In this document: piece after piece, positions 6,805-15,336 of the stretch
Position numbering within the stretch: the stretch's first letter is position 1
Layout of the letters: each line of letters opens with the position of its first letter
Source of the DNA: Massilia sp. Bi118
Lineage (GTDB): Bacteria > Pseudomonadota > Gammaproteobacteria > Burkholderiales > Burkholderiaceae_D
Direction: 5' to 3'
Assembly (NCBI RefSeq): GCF_918697865.1
Contig: NZ_CAKKMV010000019.1
Location: forward strand, 1-64,000
DNA length: 64,000 nt
The notes under the pieces: model-generated
Databases searched by the model: none
Seen by the model: the letters and a program-made list of their open reading frames with translations, nothing else
What the model was told of the DNA's origin: nothing
Made by a program: the position numbers and the translations under genes

Positions 6805-9667
6805 ACTGCGGCGCTTTCTGCGCATTACCCGCCGCAGCCACTTGCGCAGCCGCTTTTTCCGGATTCAGCACCACCTGCACATAATTATCCGGCTTCAGAT
6901 ACCGCTGCGCCGCCAGCTTCAGATCCGCCACGCTCAGCTTCTGCACTTCCTTGTCGAAGGTGAGGATGGTGGCCGGGTCGGTGCCTTCGGTCAGTGAGGT
7001 CTGTAGCGCGGCCAGCCAGTAGCCGTTTTCCTGCAGCGACTTGCGGTAGGTTTGCAGCCAGTTCGTTTTCACCTTGTCGAGGTCGGCCTGGTCCGGCCCC
7101 TGGGTGCGCATGCGCTCGATTTCGTCGAAGGTCGCCTTCACCACCTTGTCGACGTTGTCCGGCCCGGTCGGCAGGGTCACGCCCACCGTGTAGTGGGCGT
7201 AGGGAATGCGCGTCATCGAGGCTTCCATGCCGCCGCCGTAGATCAGGCCCAGCTTCTCGCGCAGCACGTCGATGATGCGGATGTTCATGACCTCGGTCAG
7301 CGCGGACAGGCGCAGCTCTTCGAGTTCGTTGACCTCTGTGGCGCCGGTGAAGGTCAGCGAGACCGTGCTCTTGTCCTCGGAACCGCTGTTCACTTCCTTC
7401 TTGACCACGCCCTTGACCGGGCGGATGCCGAGGTCGCGGTACGCCACCGGGATGTCCGGCGTCGGCAGGCTGGCCAGGTAGGTCGCCAGCAGCGGCTTGA
7501 TGGCGGCGACGTCGAAGCTGCCCACGAAGATGAAGGTCAGGTCCTTCGCGCTCGAGAAGCGCTGGCGGTAGATGGCGATCGCGCGGTCGAGGTTGATGCT
7601 GGCGAAGTCCTCGGGGCGCAGGGCGCGCGGCGCGCGCGGGTTGTCGCCGTACAGCGTCGACATCAGCACGTCGCCGAAATGGGCGCCGGGCTGGGAGGCG
7701 CGGTTGCGCGCCAGTTCCATCTGCTTGCCGAGATAGGACTTGTACAGGTCTTCGTCGCGGCGCACGCCGGCGAATTTCAGCCACACCATCTGCAGCATGG
7801 TCTCGACGTCGGTGGCGCCCGCGGTGCCGGCGACGACGTCGGTGTTGTTGCCGAGGCCCGCGCTGACGGCGGCCGCCTTGCCGGCCAGGATCTTGCGCAT
7901 GTCGAGCGGCGAGAAGTCCTTCAGGCCCATCGCCGCGACGATCGAGTCGGCATAGCGGGCGTTGTACATGTCCTCGGTGTCGAACAGGCTCTGGCCGCCG
8001 AAACGGGCGGCGCTCATCAGGACCTGGTCGTTGCGGAAGCGGGTCGGCTTGAGGATCACCTTGACGCCGTTCGACAGCACCAGGCGGGTGGTGCCGAGGT
8101 GCTCGTCGCGGCTCTCGCCGACGATGCTGCCCGGCGCGGGCGGCTGGTCCATCAGGCGCGCCGCCACGGCCTTCTCGTCGTGGGCCTGCACGTCGCGGCG
8201 CTCGGCGGCGGAGACCGCGGCCAGCAGCTGCTCGCCGGTCGGCACGGGCGCATCCTGCTTGGCCGGGCCGGTATAGATCACCAGCTTGCCGGAATCGGCA
8301 GGGATGGTGCGGCGCGCGTAGGCGTTGATTTCGTCCAGCGTGATGCCGGGCAGGAGCTCTTTCACGTAGCGGTATTCGTTCTCGATGCCGGGGATCGATT
8401 CGCCTTCCAGGAAGTTGCGGATGTACTCGGCGGCGTGGGCGCCCGAATCGGTCTTGTCGCGTTCGTTGTAGATGCGCTCGTAGTTGCGCATCACGCCTTT
8501 CTTCATGCGATCCAGCTCGGCCTCGCCGAAGCCGAAGCGGCGGGCGCGTTCGTTTTCCTGCACCAGCGCGTCGATGGCCGGTGTCGCGCCTTTTTCGCCC
8601 AGCGCGGCAGCCGCGTTGTAGGAGCGGTAGCGCGGCGTCAGGCGCCCGAGCGCGCTGCTGGCGCCCATGAAGGGCGGGGAGGGCAGCTGCGCCAGTTCGG
8701 ACAGGCGCTGGTTCAGCATGCCCGCGAACAGGCCTTCGATCAGCTGCTCGCGGTAGCCGCCGATGGTGGCGCGCTCGCTGAAGGGCGTGACCGGATAGCG
8801 GATCAGGACCGAGGCCGGCCCGGCTTCCTTGTCGGTGACCACCACCGCTTCGGTGCCGGTGCGCGGCGGGATCTGGGCGTAGCTGCGCGGGCGCTTTGAT
8901 GCCGGGTTCTTCAGGCCGGCGAAGTGGCGCTTGATCAGCTGCTCGGCCAGGGCCGGGTCGATGTCGCCGACCGCCACCACGGCCATCAGATCGGGACGGT
9001 ACCAGTCGCGGTAGAAGCGGCGCAGGGCGTCCGGCTTGAAGCTGCGCAGCGTGTCTTCCTTGCCGATCGGGAGCCGCTCGGCATAGCGCGAGCCGTTGTA
9101 CATCTTCGGCATCAGCACCTTCTGCATGCGGTCGCCCGCGCCTTTACCCAGGCGCAGTTCCTCGAGCACGATGTCGCGCTCCTTGTCGATGTCGGCGTCG
9201 TTCAGGGTCAGGCCCTGGGCCCAGTCCTGCAGCACCTGGAAGGCTTTATCGAGATCCTGCTTCCGGTCGGCCGGCACCGGCAGCACGTAGACGGTTTCGT
9301 CGAAGGAGGTGTAGGCGTTCAGGTCGGCGCCGAACTTCACGCCGATCGACTGCAGGTAGGACACCAGTTCGTGCTTCTTGAAATGGGTCGAGCCGTTGAA
9401 GGCCATGTGCTCGGTGAAGTGGGCCAGGCCTTGCTGGTCTTCGTCCTCGAGGATGGAGCCGGCCTTTACCACCAGGCGCAGCTCCAGCTTGTGCTCGGGC
9501 TTGCGGTTCTTCTGGATGTAATAGGTGAGGCCGTTCGGCAGCTTGCCGACCTTGAGCTGGGGCGCGACCGGCAGCGGGGCGTTCAGGTCCAGCGGCGCAG
9601 CGACGGCCAGGGACGAGGCCAGCAAAATGGCGGAAATCAGGGCGTTACGGGCAAGGCGGGCGGTCAT
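6803..9667 (-). CDS. Secreted M16-family zinc peptidase (pitrilysin/insulinase type)
   Basis: A protein of about 954 residues with two M16 repeats. The inverted zinc motif HFTEH is at residues 83-87 of the chosen product, and the third ligand lies in the helix DKERDIVLEELRLGKG near 160-170, so the N-terminal domain looks catalytically intact. The C-terminal half is the second, inactive-type M16 domain (SLTFTGATE...ALTEVMNIRIIDVLREK). The start at 9667 (MTARLARNALISAILLASSL) gives a clean signal peptide ending ...AVAAPLD; a further upstream ATG at 9715 would place 16 extra residues before it and is less likely. These enzymes degrade peptides in the periplasm. The gene is convergent with the S9 peptidase. 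Confidence 0.93.
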   Translation of the reverse strand: MTARLARNALISAILLASSLAVAAPLDLNAPLPVAPQLKVGKLPNGLTYYIQKNRKPEHKLELRLVVKAGSILEDEDQQGLAHFTEHMAFNGSTHFKKHELVSYLQSIGVKFGADLNAYTSFDETVYVLPVPADRKQDLDKAFQVLQDWAQGLTLNDADIDKERDIVLEELRLGKGAGDRMQKVLMPKMYNGSRYAERLPIGKEDTLRSFKPDALRRFYRDWYRPDLMAVVAVGDIDPALAEQLIKRHFAGLKNPASKRPRSYAQIPPRTGTEAVVVTDKEAGPASVLIRYPVTPFSERATIGGYREQLIEGLFAGMLNQRLSELAQLPSPPFMGASSALGRLTPRYRSYNAAAALGEKGATPAIDALVQENERARRFGFGEAELDRMKKGVMRNYERIYNERDKTDSGAHAAEYIRNFLEGESIPGIENEYRYVKELLPGITLDEINAYARRTIPADSGKLVIYTGPAKQDAPVPTGEQLLAAVSAAERRDVQAHDEKAVAARLMDQPPAPGSIVGESRDEHLGTTRLVLSNGVKVILKPTRFRNDQVLMSAARFGGQSLFDTEDMYNARYADSIVAAMGLKDFSPLDMRKILAGKAAAVSAGLGNNTDVVAGTAGATDVETMLQMVWLKFAGVRRDEDLYKSYLGKQMELARNRASQPGAHFGDVLMSTLYGDNPRAPRALRPEDFASINLDRAIAIYRQRFSSAKDLTFIFVGSFDVAAIKPLLATYLASLPTPDIPVAYRDLGIRPVKGVVKKEVNSGSEDKSTVSLTFTGATEVNELEELRLSALTEVMNIRIIDVLREKLGLIYGGGMEASMTRIPYAHYTVGVTLPTGPDNVDKVVKATFDEIERMRTQGPDQADLDKVKTNWLQTYRKSLQENGYWLAALQTSLTEGTDPATILTFDKEVQKLSVADLKLAAQRYLKPDNYVQVVLNPEKAAAQVAAAGNAQKAPQ

Positions 9668-9911
9668 GCGCAGGTGCTCCGGTTGAGCAATAAAAAACCA
9701 TTCTACCCTGTGCATCGTGTTGCACAGTTATTGCTGAACACCATTCTTGCACCGGCGCAGTGCAGGATGGATGCGGCGGTCGTTGTCAGAATGCAACAAC
9801 ATGGTGCGACCCTGGCCGGCAGGGGGCGCGACCGGCAGATATTGCCGCCATCCGGCCCGGTGAAAGACTGGCAAATCCATTAAAATAACGGGTTTCAGCA
9901 CAGGATTTCGC

Positions 9912-11018
9912 ATGCCCATCTCCACTACCCAGGAAATCGTCGAGGAACTGCGCGCCGGGCGCATGGTCATTCTGGTCGACGAGGAAGACCGCGAGAACGA
10001 GGGCGACCTGGTGCTCGCCGCCGAGCACGTGACGCCGGAAGCGATCAACTTCATGATCCGCCATGCGCGCGGCCTGGTCTGCCTGACCCTGTCGGAAGAG
10101 ATCTGCGACCGCCTCGAGCTGCCGATGATGACGACCCGGAACGGCACCTCCTTCGGTACCAATTTCACGGTCTCGATCGAGGCGGCCGAAGGCGTCACCA
10201 CCGGCATCTCGGCGGCCGACCGCGCCCGCACCATCCAGGTGGCGGTGGCGAAGAACGCGAAGCCGGAAGACCTGGTGCAGCCGGGCCATATCTTCCCGCT
10301 GCGCGCGGTCAAGGGCGGGGTGCTGATGCGCGCCGGCCATACCGAAGCGGGCTGCGACCTGACCGAGATGGCGGGCTTGAGTCCGGCTTCGGTGATCTGC
10401 GAGATCATCAAGGAAGACGGCACCATGGCGCGCCTGCCGGACCTGCTCGAGTTCGCGCAAGAGCATTGCCTGAAGATCGGCACCATTGCCGACCTGATCC
10501 ATTACCGCAGCCAGACCGAGTCGCTGGTCCAGCAAGTGGGCGAGCGTCAGCTGTCGACGGAGCACGGCGACTTCCGCCTGGTCGCCTTCCGCGACAAGCC
10601 GAGCGGCTGCGCCCACCTGGCGCTGGTGCACGGCGAGCCGCAGGGCGACAAGGAAGCCCTGGTGCGCGTGCACCAGCCGGTGTCCATCCTCGACCTGCTG
10701 GACACGCGCGCCACCTCGCACTCCTGGAACCTGTCGGCGGCAATGCAGGCGATCAAGGCGGCGGAGGCCGGCGTCATCGTCCTGCTGAACTGCAGCGAGA
10801 CGGCCGAGCAGCTGTTCGGCCAGTTCGAGGACAAGTCGGCGGCGCGCCCGGCCGGCCGCGCGGCGAATCTCGACCTGCGCACCTACGGTATCGGCGCCCA
10901 GATCCTGAAACAGGTCGGCGTGTGCAAGATGAAGCTGCTGGCGAATCCGCGCAAGATGCCTTCCATGGTTGGCTTCGATCTCGAAGTCACCGGCTATCTG
11001 GCCAAGCCAGAGGCTTGA
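9912..11018 (+). CDS. ribB: 3,4-dihydroxy-2-butanone-4-phosphate synthase with degenerate GTP cyclohydrolase II domain
   Basis: A 368-residue riboflavin protein. The N-terminal half (about 1-200) is a complete RibB domain with DEEDRENEGDL (residues 20-30), the FTVSIEA segment and HTEAGCDL near 143-150. It converts ribulose 5-phosphate to 3,4-dihydroxy-2-butanone 4-phosphate. The C-terminal half has the fold landmarks of RibA (for example DLRTYGIGAQIL) but lacks the GECLTGD...CDC cysteine cluster that binds catalytic zinc, and the region between reads ALVRVHQPVSILDLL. It is therefore unlikely to be a GTP cyclohydrolase II. Such RibB-X fusions are known in proteobacteria. A separate ribA should exist elsewhere. 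ribH follows 78 bases downstream. Confidence 0.9.
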   Translation: MPISTTQEIVEELRAGRMVILVDEEDRENEGDLVLAAEHVTPEAINFMIRHARGLVCLTLSEEICDRLELPMMTTRNGTSFGTNFTVSIEAAEGVTTGISAADRARTIQVAVAKNAKPEDLVQPGHIFPLRAVKGGVLMRAGHTEAGCDLTEMAGLSPASVICEIIKEDGTMARLPDLLEFAQEHCLKIGTIADLIHYRSQTESLVQQVGERQLSTEHGDFRLVAFRDKPSGCAHLALVHGEPQGDKEALVRVHQPVSILDLLDTRATSHSWNLSAAMQAIKAAEAGVIVLLNCSETAEQLFGQFEDKSAARPAGRAANLDLRTYGIGAQILKQVGVCKMKLLANPRKMPSMVGFDLEVTGYLAKPEA

Positions 11019-11027
11019 ACGAATCAG

Positions 11028-11049
11028 GCGCGGGCTGGACAGCCCGCGC
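11028..11049 (+). other. GC-rich hairpin between ribB and ribH
   Basis: A perfect 9-bp stem GCGCGGGCT / AGCCCGCGC with a GGAC loop lies 9 bases after the ribB stop. No T-run follows, so it is probably an mRNA stability or processing element within the operon rather than a full terminator. Its role is inferred from position only. Confidence 0.5.
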
Positions 11050-11096
11050 GGTACCATTCAATTATTCATTTACAGTAAACAGAAAAAGAGGCAGCC

Positions 11097-11576
11097 ATGA
11101 CGGTAGGAACTTTTGAAAGCAATATGCAGGGTGAAGGCCTGCGCATCGGAATCGTGCAGGCGCGATTCAATGCCGACGTTGGCCATGGCCTGCTGTCGGC
11201 CTGCCTGGCGGAACTGAAGCACCTGGGCGTGGCCGACGAGGACATCCTGCACGTGACCGTGCCGGGCGCCCTGGAAATCCCGCTGGCCCTGCAAAAGATG
11301 GCTGAAACCCAGCAGTTCGACGCCCTGGTCGCCCTGGGCGCCGTGATCCGCGGCGAGACCTACCACTTCGAGCTGGTTTCGAACGAGTCGGGCGCCGGCA
11401 TCACCCGCGTCGGCCTGGACTACGGCATGCCGATCGCCAACGCCGTGCTGACCACCGAAAACGACGAGCAGGCCGAAGCGCGCATGGCGGAGAAGGGCAC
11501 GGACGCCGCCCGCGTCGCCGTCGAGATGGCCAACCTGCTGCTCGGCCTGGACGAGCTGCAGGCCGAGGAAGAGTGA
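11097..11576 (+). CDS. ribH: 6,7-dimethyl-8-ribityllumazine synthase
   Basis: A 159-residue lumazine synthase catalysing the penultimate step of riboflavin synthesis, condensing 5-amino-6-ribitylaminouracil with the butanone phosphate made by RibB. Family landmarks are visible: RIGIVQARFNADVG at the N-terminus, the VPGALEIPLAL substrate-binding loop near residues 57-67, ALGAVIRGETYHFE with the conserved histidine near 85-98, and GMPIANAVLTTEN. The length is normal. A ribosome-binding sequence AGAGGC precedes the ATG. It sits between ribB and nusB, a very common arrangement in beta- and gammaproteobacteria. Confidence 0.97.
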   Translation: MTVGTFESNMQGEGLRIGIVQARFNADVGHGLLSACLAELKHLGVADEDILHVTVPGALEIPLALQKMAETQQFDALVALGAVIRGETYHFELVSNESGAGITRVGLDYGMPIANAVLTTENDEQAEARMAEKGTDAARVAVEMANLLLGLDELQAEEE

Positions 11577-11586
11577 GCATCAAGCC

Positions 11587-12063
11587 ATGAATACGACTGA
11601 CAAGAGCACGCACGCCAACCCGAACAAGAACCGCACGCCGCGTCACCGCGCGCGCGAGTTCGCACTGCAGGGCCTGTACCAGTGGCTGCTGAACAATGAG
11701 CCGGCCTCCACGGTCGCCAAGCACATCCGCTCGGCCCACGGCTTCGACAAGGCTGACAGCGAGTACTTCACCGAGCTGCTGAACGGCACGATCGCCCAGT
11801 CGGTCGAGCTGCGCGAAACCCTGACCCCGACCGTCGACCGCCCGATCACCGAGCTGTCGCCGATCGAGCACGCGGTGCTGCTGCTGGGCGCCTGGGAGCT
11901 GAAGAACAAGATCGAGATCCCTTACCGCGTCGTGATCAACGAGGCGGTCGAGCTGGCCAAGTCCTTCGGCGGCATCGACGGCCACAAGTACGTCAATGGC
12001 GTGCTGGACCGTATGGCGGGCAAGCTGCGGCCGGATGAGGCGGCGGCGGATGCGAAGCGCTGA
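11587..12063 (+). CDS. nusB: Transcription antitermination factor NusB
   Basis: A 158-residue NusB. It binds boxA RNA together with NusE (ribosomal protein S10) and promotes antitermination in rRNA operons. Recognisable segments are RHRAREFALQGLYQWL near the N-terminus, SPIEHAVLLLGAWELK in the middle, and the C-terminal INEAVELAKSFGGIDGHKYV with VNGVLDRMA. The N-terminus carries a short, charged, poorly conserved extension of about 17 residues. It starts 10 bases after the ribH stop and is the last gene of the rib-nusB operon, ending in a strong terminator at 12093-12121. Confidence 0.97.
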   Translation: MNTTDKSTHANPNKNRTPRHRAREFALQGLYQWLLNNEPASTVAKHIRSAHGFDKADSEYFTELLNGTIAQSVELRETLTPTVDRPITELSPIEHAVLLLGAWELKNKIEIPYRVVINEAVELAKSFGGIDGHKYVNGVLDRMAGKLRPDEAAADAKR

Positions 12064-12092
12064 TTAGTTCACATCATATATATAAGTGAAAG

Positions 12093-12121
12093 CCGCCCTG
12101 GGAGACCAGGGCGGTTTTTTT
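12093..12121 (+). terminator. Intrinsic terminator after nusB
   Basis: A CCGCCCTGG stem (12093-12101), a GAGA-type loop and the partner CCAGGGCGG (12106-12114) are followed by seven T residues (12115-12121). Confidence 0.93.
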
Positions 12122-12127
12122 ACGGCC

Positions 12128-12168
12128 AAAAAAGAAGGCCACCGCAGCTCTCGCCGACAGTGGCCTTC
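12128..12168 (-). terminator. Intrinsic terminator of the lytic transglycosylase gene (minus strand)
   Basis: Read on the minus strand, GAAGGCCAC (12168-12160) pairs with GTGGCCTTC (12142-12134) across a 17-base loop, and a T-run follows at 12133-12128. It lies just downstream of the stop codon at 12191 and back to back with the nusB terminator. Confidence 0.85.
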
Positions 12169-12190
12169 GACCAGGGATCGATAGGTGTGC

Positions 12191-13096
12191 TTACAGCCCG
12201 GCGACAGTCTCGCCAGTCTCGCTCGCGCCGTGTGCGGCGTCGACGGTGGTGGTGTCGGCCTTGGCGGGCGCCGGGGCGGCTTTCTGCACCAGTTGCGGCG
12301 CCGGGGTGGACGGGGTGTAGATCGGGACGTTCTTGCCGCTCGCCACCTGCTTCAGGCGGCGGTATTCGGCCAGCACCTTGTGGCCGTAGCCCGAGTCGTC
12401 CTCGAACGCGGCGGCGCCGACGTAGGTCTTCAGGCCGCCTTCGACGGAACCGGTGCGGGTCACGTAATCCTTCAGGATCTGGGAGCCGACACGGATGTTG
12501 GCAACCGGATTCAGGGCGGCCTTCGAGCCGCCGACTTCCTCGAATTTGTCGCTGTGGACCTTCGACATCACCTGCATCAGGCCCTGCGCGCCCATCGGGC
12601 TCTCCGCGAACGGATTCAGGCCGGATTCGATCGCCATCACGGCCAGGATCAGCAGCGGGTCGAGCTTGATCTCGTGCGCAGTGCTGTAGGCGGTGGCGAC
12701 CAGCATGTTGGCGGCATCACCGGCAACCCGGTAACGGCGCGACAGCCATTCGGTCACGTACTTCTGCTGGCGCGTGGCGCGCACGGCCTGCTTGTCGTCG
12801 CTGTTCTTGATCTCGACGGCGTCGCTGCCCTTGGCGACCAGCTGGGCGCGGGCAGGGGCGGCCGCGGCCTGGACGCTTTGTTGCGGGCTCAGGAAATCCG
12901 ACACCCGTTTTGCCAGATCGGGGCGGTTGTACAGCAGGGCAAGCATTGCAACTGCGGATAGACCGAATACGGTCAGGGTATGTTGTGCGGTCGTTACCAG
13001 ACCGCGTACCGTTTTTGTCACGGAAGACCACGTGACTGGCTGGCTGGCCATGTTTTGGACAAGCTTTGCGCTCGTGCCGATGAAGCGATGGATCAT
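12191..13096 (-). CDS. Lytic transglycosylase domain protein
   Basis: A 301-residue protein. The start at 13096 is preceded by AAGGAGAG at good spacing; a longer frame to 13174 lacks such support. One membrane-spanning segment near residues 38-58 (TVFGLSAVAMLALLY) suggests anchoring in the inner membrane with the rest periplasmic. The SLT domain (about 150-260) contains the catalytic glutamate in LAVMAIESGLNPFAES, then MGAQGLMQVM and the N-P-x-A-N-I-R-x-G motif, as in soluble-lytic-transglycosylase-type enzymes that cut peptidoglycan to 1,6-anhydro products. The tail is Pro/Ala-rich. It is transcribed alone and ends in its own terminator. Confidence 0.9.
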   Translation of the reverse strand: MIHRFIGTSAKLVQNMASQPVTWSSVTKTVRGLVTTAQHTLTVFGLSAVAMLALLYNRPDLAKRVSDFLSPQQSVQAAAAPARAQLVAKGSDAVEIKNSDDKQAVRATRQQKYVTEWLSRRYRVAGDAANMLVATAYSTAHEIKLDPLLILAVMAIESGLNPFAESPMGAQGLMQVMSKVHSDKFEEVGGSKAALNPVANIRVGSQILKDYVTRTGSVEGGLKTYVGAAAFEDDSGYGHKVLAEYRRLKQVASGKNVPIYTPSTPAPQLVQKAAPAPAKADTTTVDAAHGASETGETVAGL

Positions 13097-13566
13097 CGTC
13101 TCTCCTTTGTCGCGGAAAAAGCATCCCCATGCGGCGCACAAGCGCTGCTTTTTTGGGTACCTAATGCCGTGCATCAGAAAACCGTCCGTCGCCGCTCGTA
13201 GCGGGCGAGGAACGCCGTCATTGCTTGCTACAGCTGGGCAGCGCTGCAGTGGAGGTGCCCAGTGGCTAACAACTGTCTCGGGGTTAGGTTGGGCAGACGC
13301 CCAGTGAAAACACTCCTAAAATGTCATTTGGGGCCCCGACCCCGTGAAAGAATGAGACCGGCTAGAATCACGTCTTGGACGGGCCTGTCTCACTTGGTAG
13401 CCGGATTGTAGAAGCTGGTTTATATCAAGTCAATACTAGCACGATAGGCTTTTATTACTTTTAAATCTAACTTTTCTTGCCTAGCTCATCAATTCTTTGG
13501 CAAATCAACCACTTGCCGCCGATTGTTAGCCTTGCTCAAAAGATGTAAAAAAGAATTAAAAACTAG
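13097..13566. other. Intergenic region upstream of ubiD
   Basis: About 470 bases without a credible gene. The left part is GC-rich and contains short GGGCAGACGCCC-type self-complementary words; the right part (about 13420-13566) is notably AT-rich and directly precedes ubiD, so it probably holds the ubiD promoter. I could not assign specific -35/-10 boxes with confidence, and no RNA gene is evident. Confidence 0.4.
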
Positions 13567-15051
13567 ATGAACTATTCAGATTTGCGAGATTTTATTGCCA
13601 AGTTGCAAGGGATTGGCGAATTAAAACGTATTTCAGTACCGGTGTCGCCGAACCTCGAGATGACCGAGATCTGCGACCGGACGCTCCGGGCAGGTGGGCC
13701 AGCTCTTCTGTTTGAGAACCCGACTGGCCATAAAGTTCCCGTGCTCGGCAACCTGTTCGGCACGCCGCAGCGCGTAGCGATGGGCATGGGGGCGGACGAC
13801 GTCAGCGAGCTCAGGAAGATCGGCCACGTGCTGGCGCGCCTGAAGGAGCCGGAGCCGCCCAAAGGCTTCAGGGACATCATGGACCTGGGCTCGCTCGTGA
13901 AAGCGGTCTGGGACATGTCGCCGAAGGAAGTGAAGGGTGCACCCTGCCAGGAAATCGTGTGGGAAGGCCAGGACGTCGACCTGGCGCGCCTGCCGATCCA
14001 GCATTGCTGGCCGGGCGACATCGCACCCTTGATCACCTGGGGCCTGGTGATTACCAAGGGGCCGCACAAGAAGCGGCAGAACCTGGGTATCTACCGCCAG
14101 CAGGTGCTGGGGCCGAACAAGCTCATCATGCGCTGGCTGGCGCACCGCGGCGGCGCCCTCGATTTCCGCGAGCACGCCATCGCCAACCCGGGCAAGCCTT
14201 ATCCGGTGGCGGTGGCGCTGGGCGCCGACCCGGCAACCATCCTCGGCGCCGTGACGCCGGTGCCGGACACCCTGTCCGAATACCAGTTCGCCGGCCTGCT
14301 GCGCGGCCAGCGCACGGTGCTGACGAAAGCCATCGGCAGCGAGCTGCGGGTGCCGGCCTCCGCCGAGATCGTGCTGGAAGGCCATATCTATCCAGATGCA
14401 AATCACCCGAGCGGCTTCGAGCACGCGCTGGAAGGCCCGTACGGCGACCACACCGGCTATTACAATGAGCAGGACTGGTTCCCGGTGTTCACCGTCGACC
14501 GCATCACCATGCGGCGCGACCCGATTTACCACTCGACCTATACCGGCAAACCGCCCGACGAGCCGGCCGTGCTGGGCGTGGCGCTGAACGAAGTCTTCAT
14601 TCCGCTGCTGCAGAAACAGTTCAGCGAGATCACCGACTTCTACCTGCCGCCGGAAGGCTGCAGCTACCGGATGGCGGTGGTGCAGATGAAGAAGCAGTAC
14701 GCCGGCCACGCCAAGCGCGTGATGATGGGTGTCTGGAGCTTCCTGCGCCAGTTCATGTACACCAAGTTCATCGTCGTCGTCGACGAGGACGTCAACGTGC
14801 GCGACTGGAAGGAAGTGATCTGGGCGATCACGACGCGCGTCGACCCGACCCGCGACACGGTCCTGGTCGACAACACGCCGATCGACTACCTCGACTTCGC
14901 GTCCCCGATTAGCGGACTCGGCAGCAAAATGGGCATCGACGCCACCAACAAGTGGCCGGGCGAGACCAATCGCGAATGGGGCACGCCCATCGTGATGGCG
15001 CCGGAAGTGAAGGCGCGCGTGGACGACATCTGGCAGCAGCTGGGCCTGTAA
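13567..15051 (+). CDS. ubiD: 4-hydroxy-3-polyprenylbenzoate decarboxylase (UbiD)
   Basis: A 494-residue member of the UbiD family, which decarboxylates 4-hydroxy-3-polyprenylbenzoate in ubiquinone synthesis using prenylated FMN supplied by UbiX. The N-terminus LRDFIAKLQGIGELKRI is typical. The metal/cofactor region (NLGIYRQQVLG, MRWLAHRGGALD) and the ALGADPATILGA, FEHALEGPYGDHTGYY and DVNVRDWKEVIWAI blocks are all present, and the length matches the bacterial enzyme. It is a single gene with an AT-rich upstream region, and the SRP RNA gene follows. Confidence 0.95.
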   Translation: MNYSDLRDFIAKLQGIGELKRISVPVSPNLEMTEICDRTLRAGGPALLFENPTGHKVPVLGNLFGTPQRVAMGMGADDVSELRKIGHVLARLKEPEPPKGFRDIMDLGSLVKAVWDMSPKEVKGAPCQEIVWEGQDVDLARLPIQHCWPGDIAPLITWGLVITKGPHKKRQNLGIYRQQVLGPNKLIMRWLAHRGGALDFREHAIANPGKPYPVAVALGADPATILGAVTPVPDTLSEYQFAGLLRGQRTVLTKAIGSELRVPASAEIVLEGHIYPDANHPSGFEHALEGPYGDHTGYYNEQDWFPVFTVDRITMRRDPIYHSTYTGKPPDEPAVLGVALNEVFIPLLQKQFSEITDFYLPPEGCSYRMAVVQMKKQYAGHAKRVMMGVWSFLRQFMYTKFIVVVDEDVNVRDWKEVIWAITTRVDPTRDTVLVDNTPIDYLDFASPISGLGSKMGIDATNKWPGETNREWGTPIVMAPEVKARVDDIWQQLGL

Positions 15052-15131
15052 GGCGGGGAGGGCATCCGCGCCGGGTATGCACACTATATATATGTGTGCC
15101 GGGTCCGCCAGACAGCGATCCTGCCGAAGGT

Positions 15132-15161
15132 TTGCCCGGCGGCCGCATGCTCGGTTATAAT
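15132..15161 (+). promoter_or_regulatory. Sigma-70-type promoter of the SRP RNA gene
   Basis: A -35-like TTGCCC (15132-15137), an 18-base spacer and a consensus TATAAT (15156-15161) place the start point at about 15168, exactly where the folded SRP RNA should begin. Confidence 0.75.
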
Positions 15162-15167
15162 GAGCGC

Positions 15168-15266
15168 TGGCGGGCCCCTGCGCATTGTGGCATGGTTTAC
15201 CTGGTCAGGTCGGGAACGAAGCAGCCAAAGCCGTTCACCGCAAGTGCCGCAGATCAGGCTCGCCTC
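15168..15266 (+). ncRNA. ffs: Signal recognition particle RNA, small bacterial type (4.5S)
   Basis: The conserved SRP domain IV sequence is visible at about 15191-15232, including CCTGGTCAGGTCGGGAAC and GAAGCAGCC, which form the Ffh-binding symmetric and asymmetric loops. The flanking strands GGCGGGCC (15169-15176) and GGCTCGCC (15257-15264) pair to close a single long hairpin of about 100 nt, the expected size. The RNA joins Ffh to direct membrane proteins to FtsY and the translocon. Its promoter and terminator are both recognisable. End positions are approximate to a few bases. Confidence 0.92.
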
Positions 15267-15277
15267 CTCATTCATGT

Positions 15278-15303
15278 AAAACAGCTGCCTCGGCAGCTGT
15301 TTT
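15278..15303 (+). terminator. Intrinsic terminator after the SRP RNA gene
   Basis: AAAACAGCTGCC (15278-15289) pairs with GGCAGCTGTTTT (15292-15303) in a near-perfect palindrome with a T-rich 3' arm. The symmetry means it could also serve the minus-strand gene ending at 15337. Confidence 0.85.
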
Positions 15304-15336
15304 CGTTTGCGCGGTCCGCGTTTGTCGTCCGGATCC

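Noticed and set aside
7052..8899. 615-codon plus-strand open frame antisense to the M16 peptidase
   Set aside because: Same GC-driven shadow pattern; the minus strand carries HFTEH and both M16 domains.
9720..9911. Possible FMN riboswitch upstream of ribB
   Set aside because: I looked for the AGGGGC/GGGCNAAAT-type conserved core and six-helix layout and did not see it; the leader has no matching motifs.
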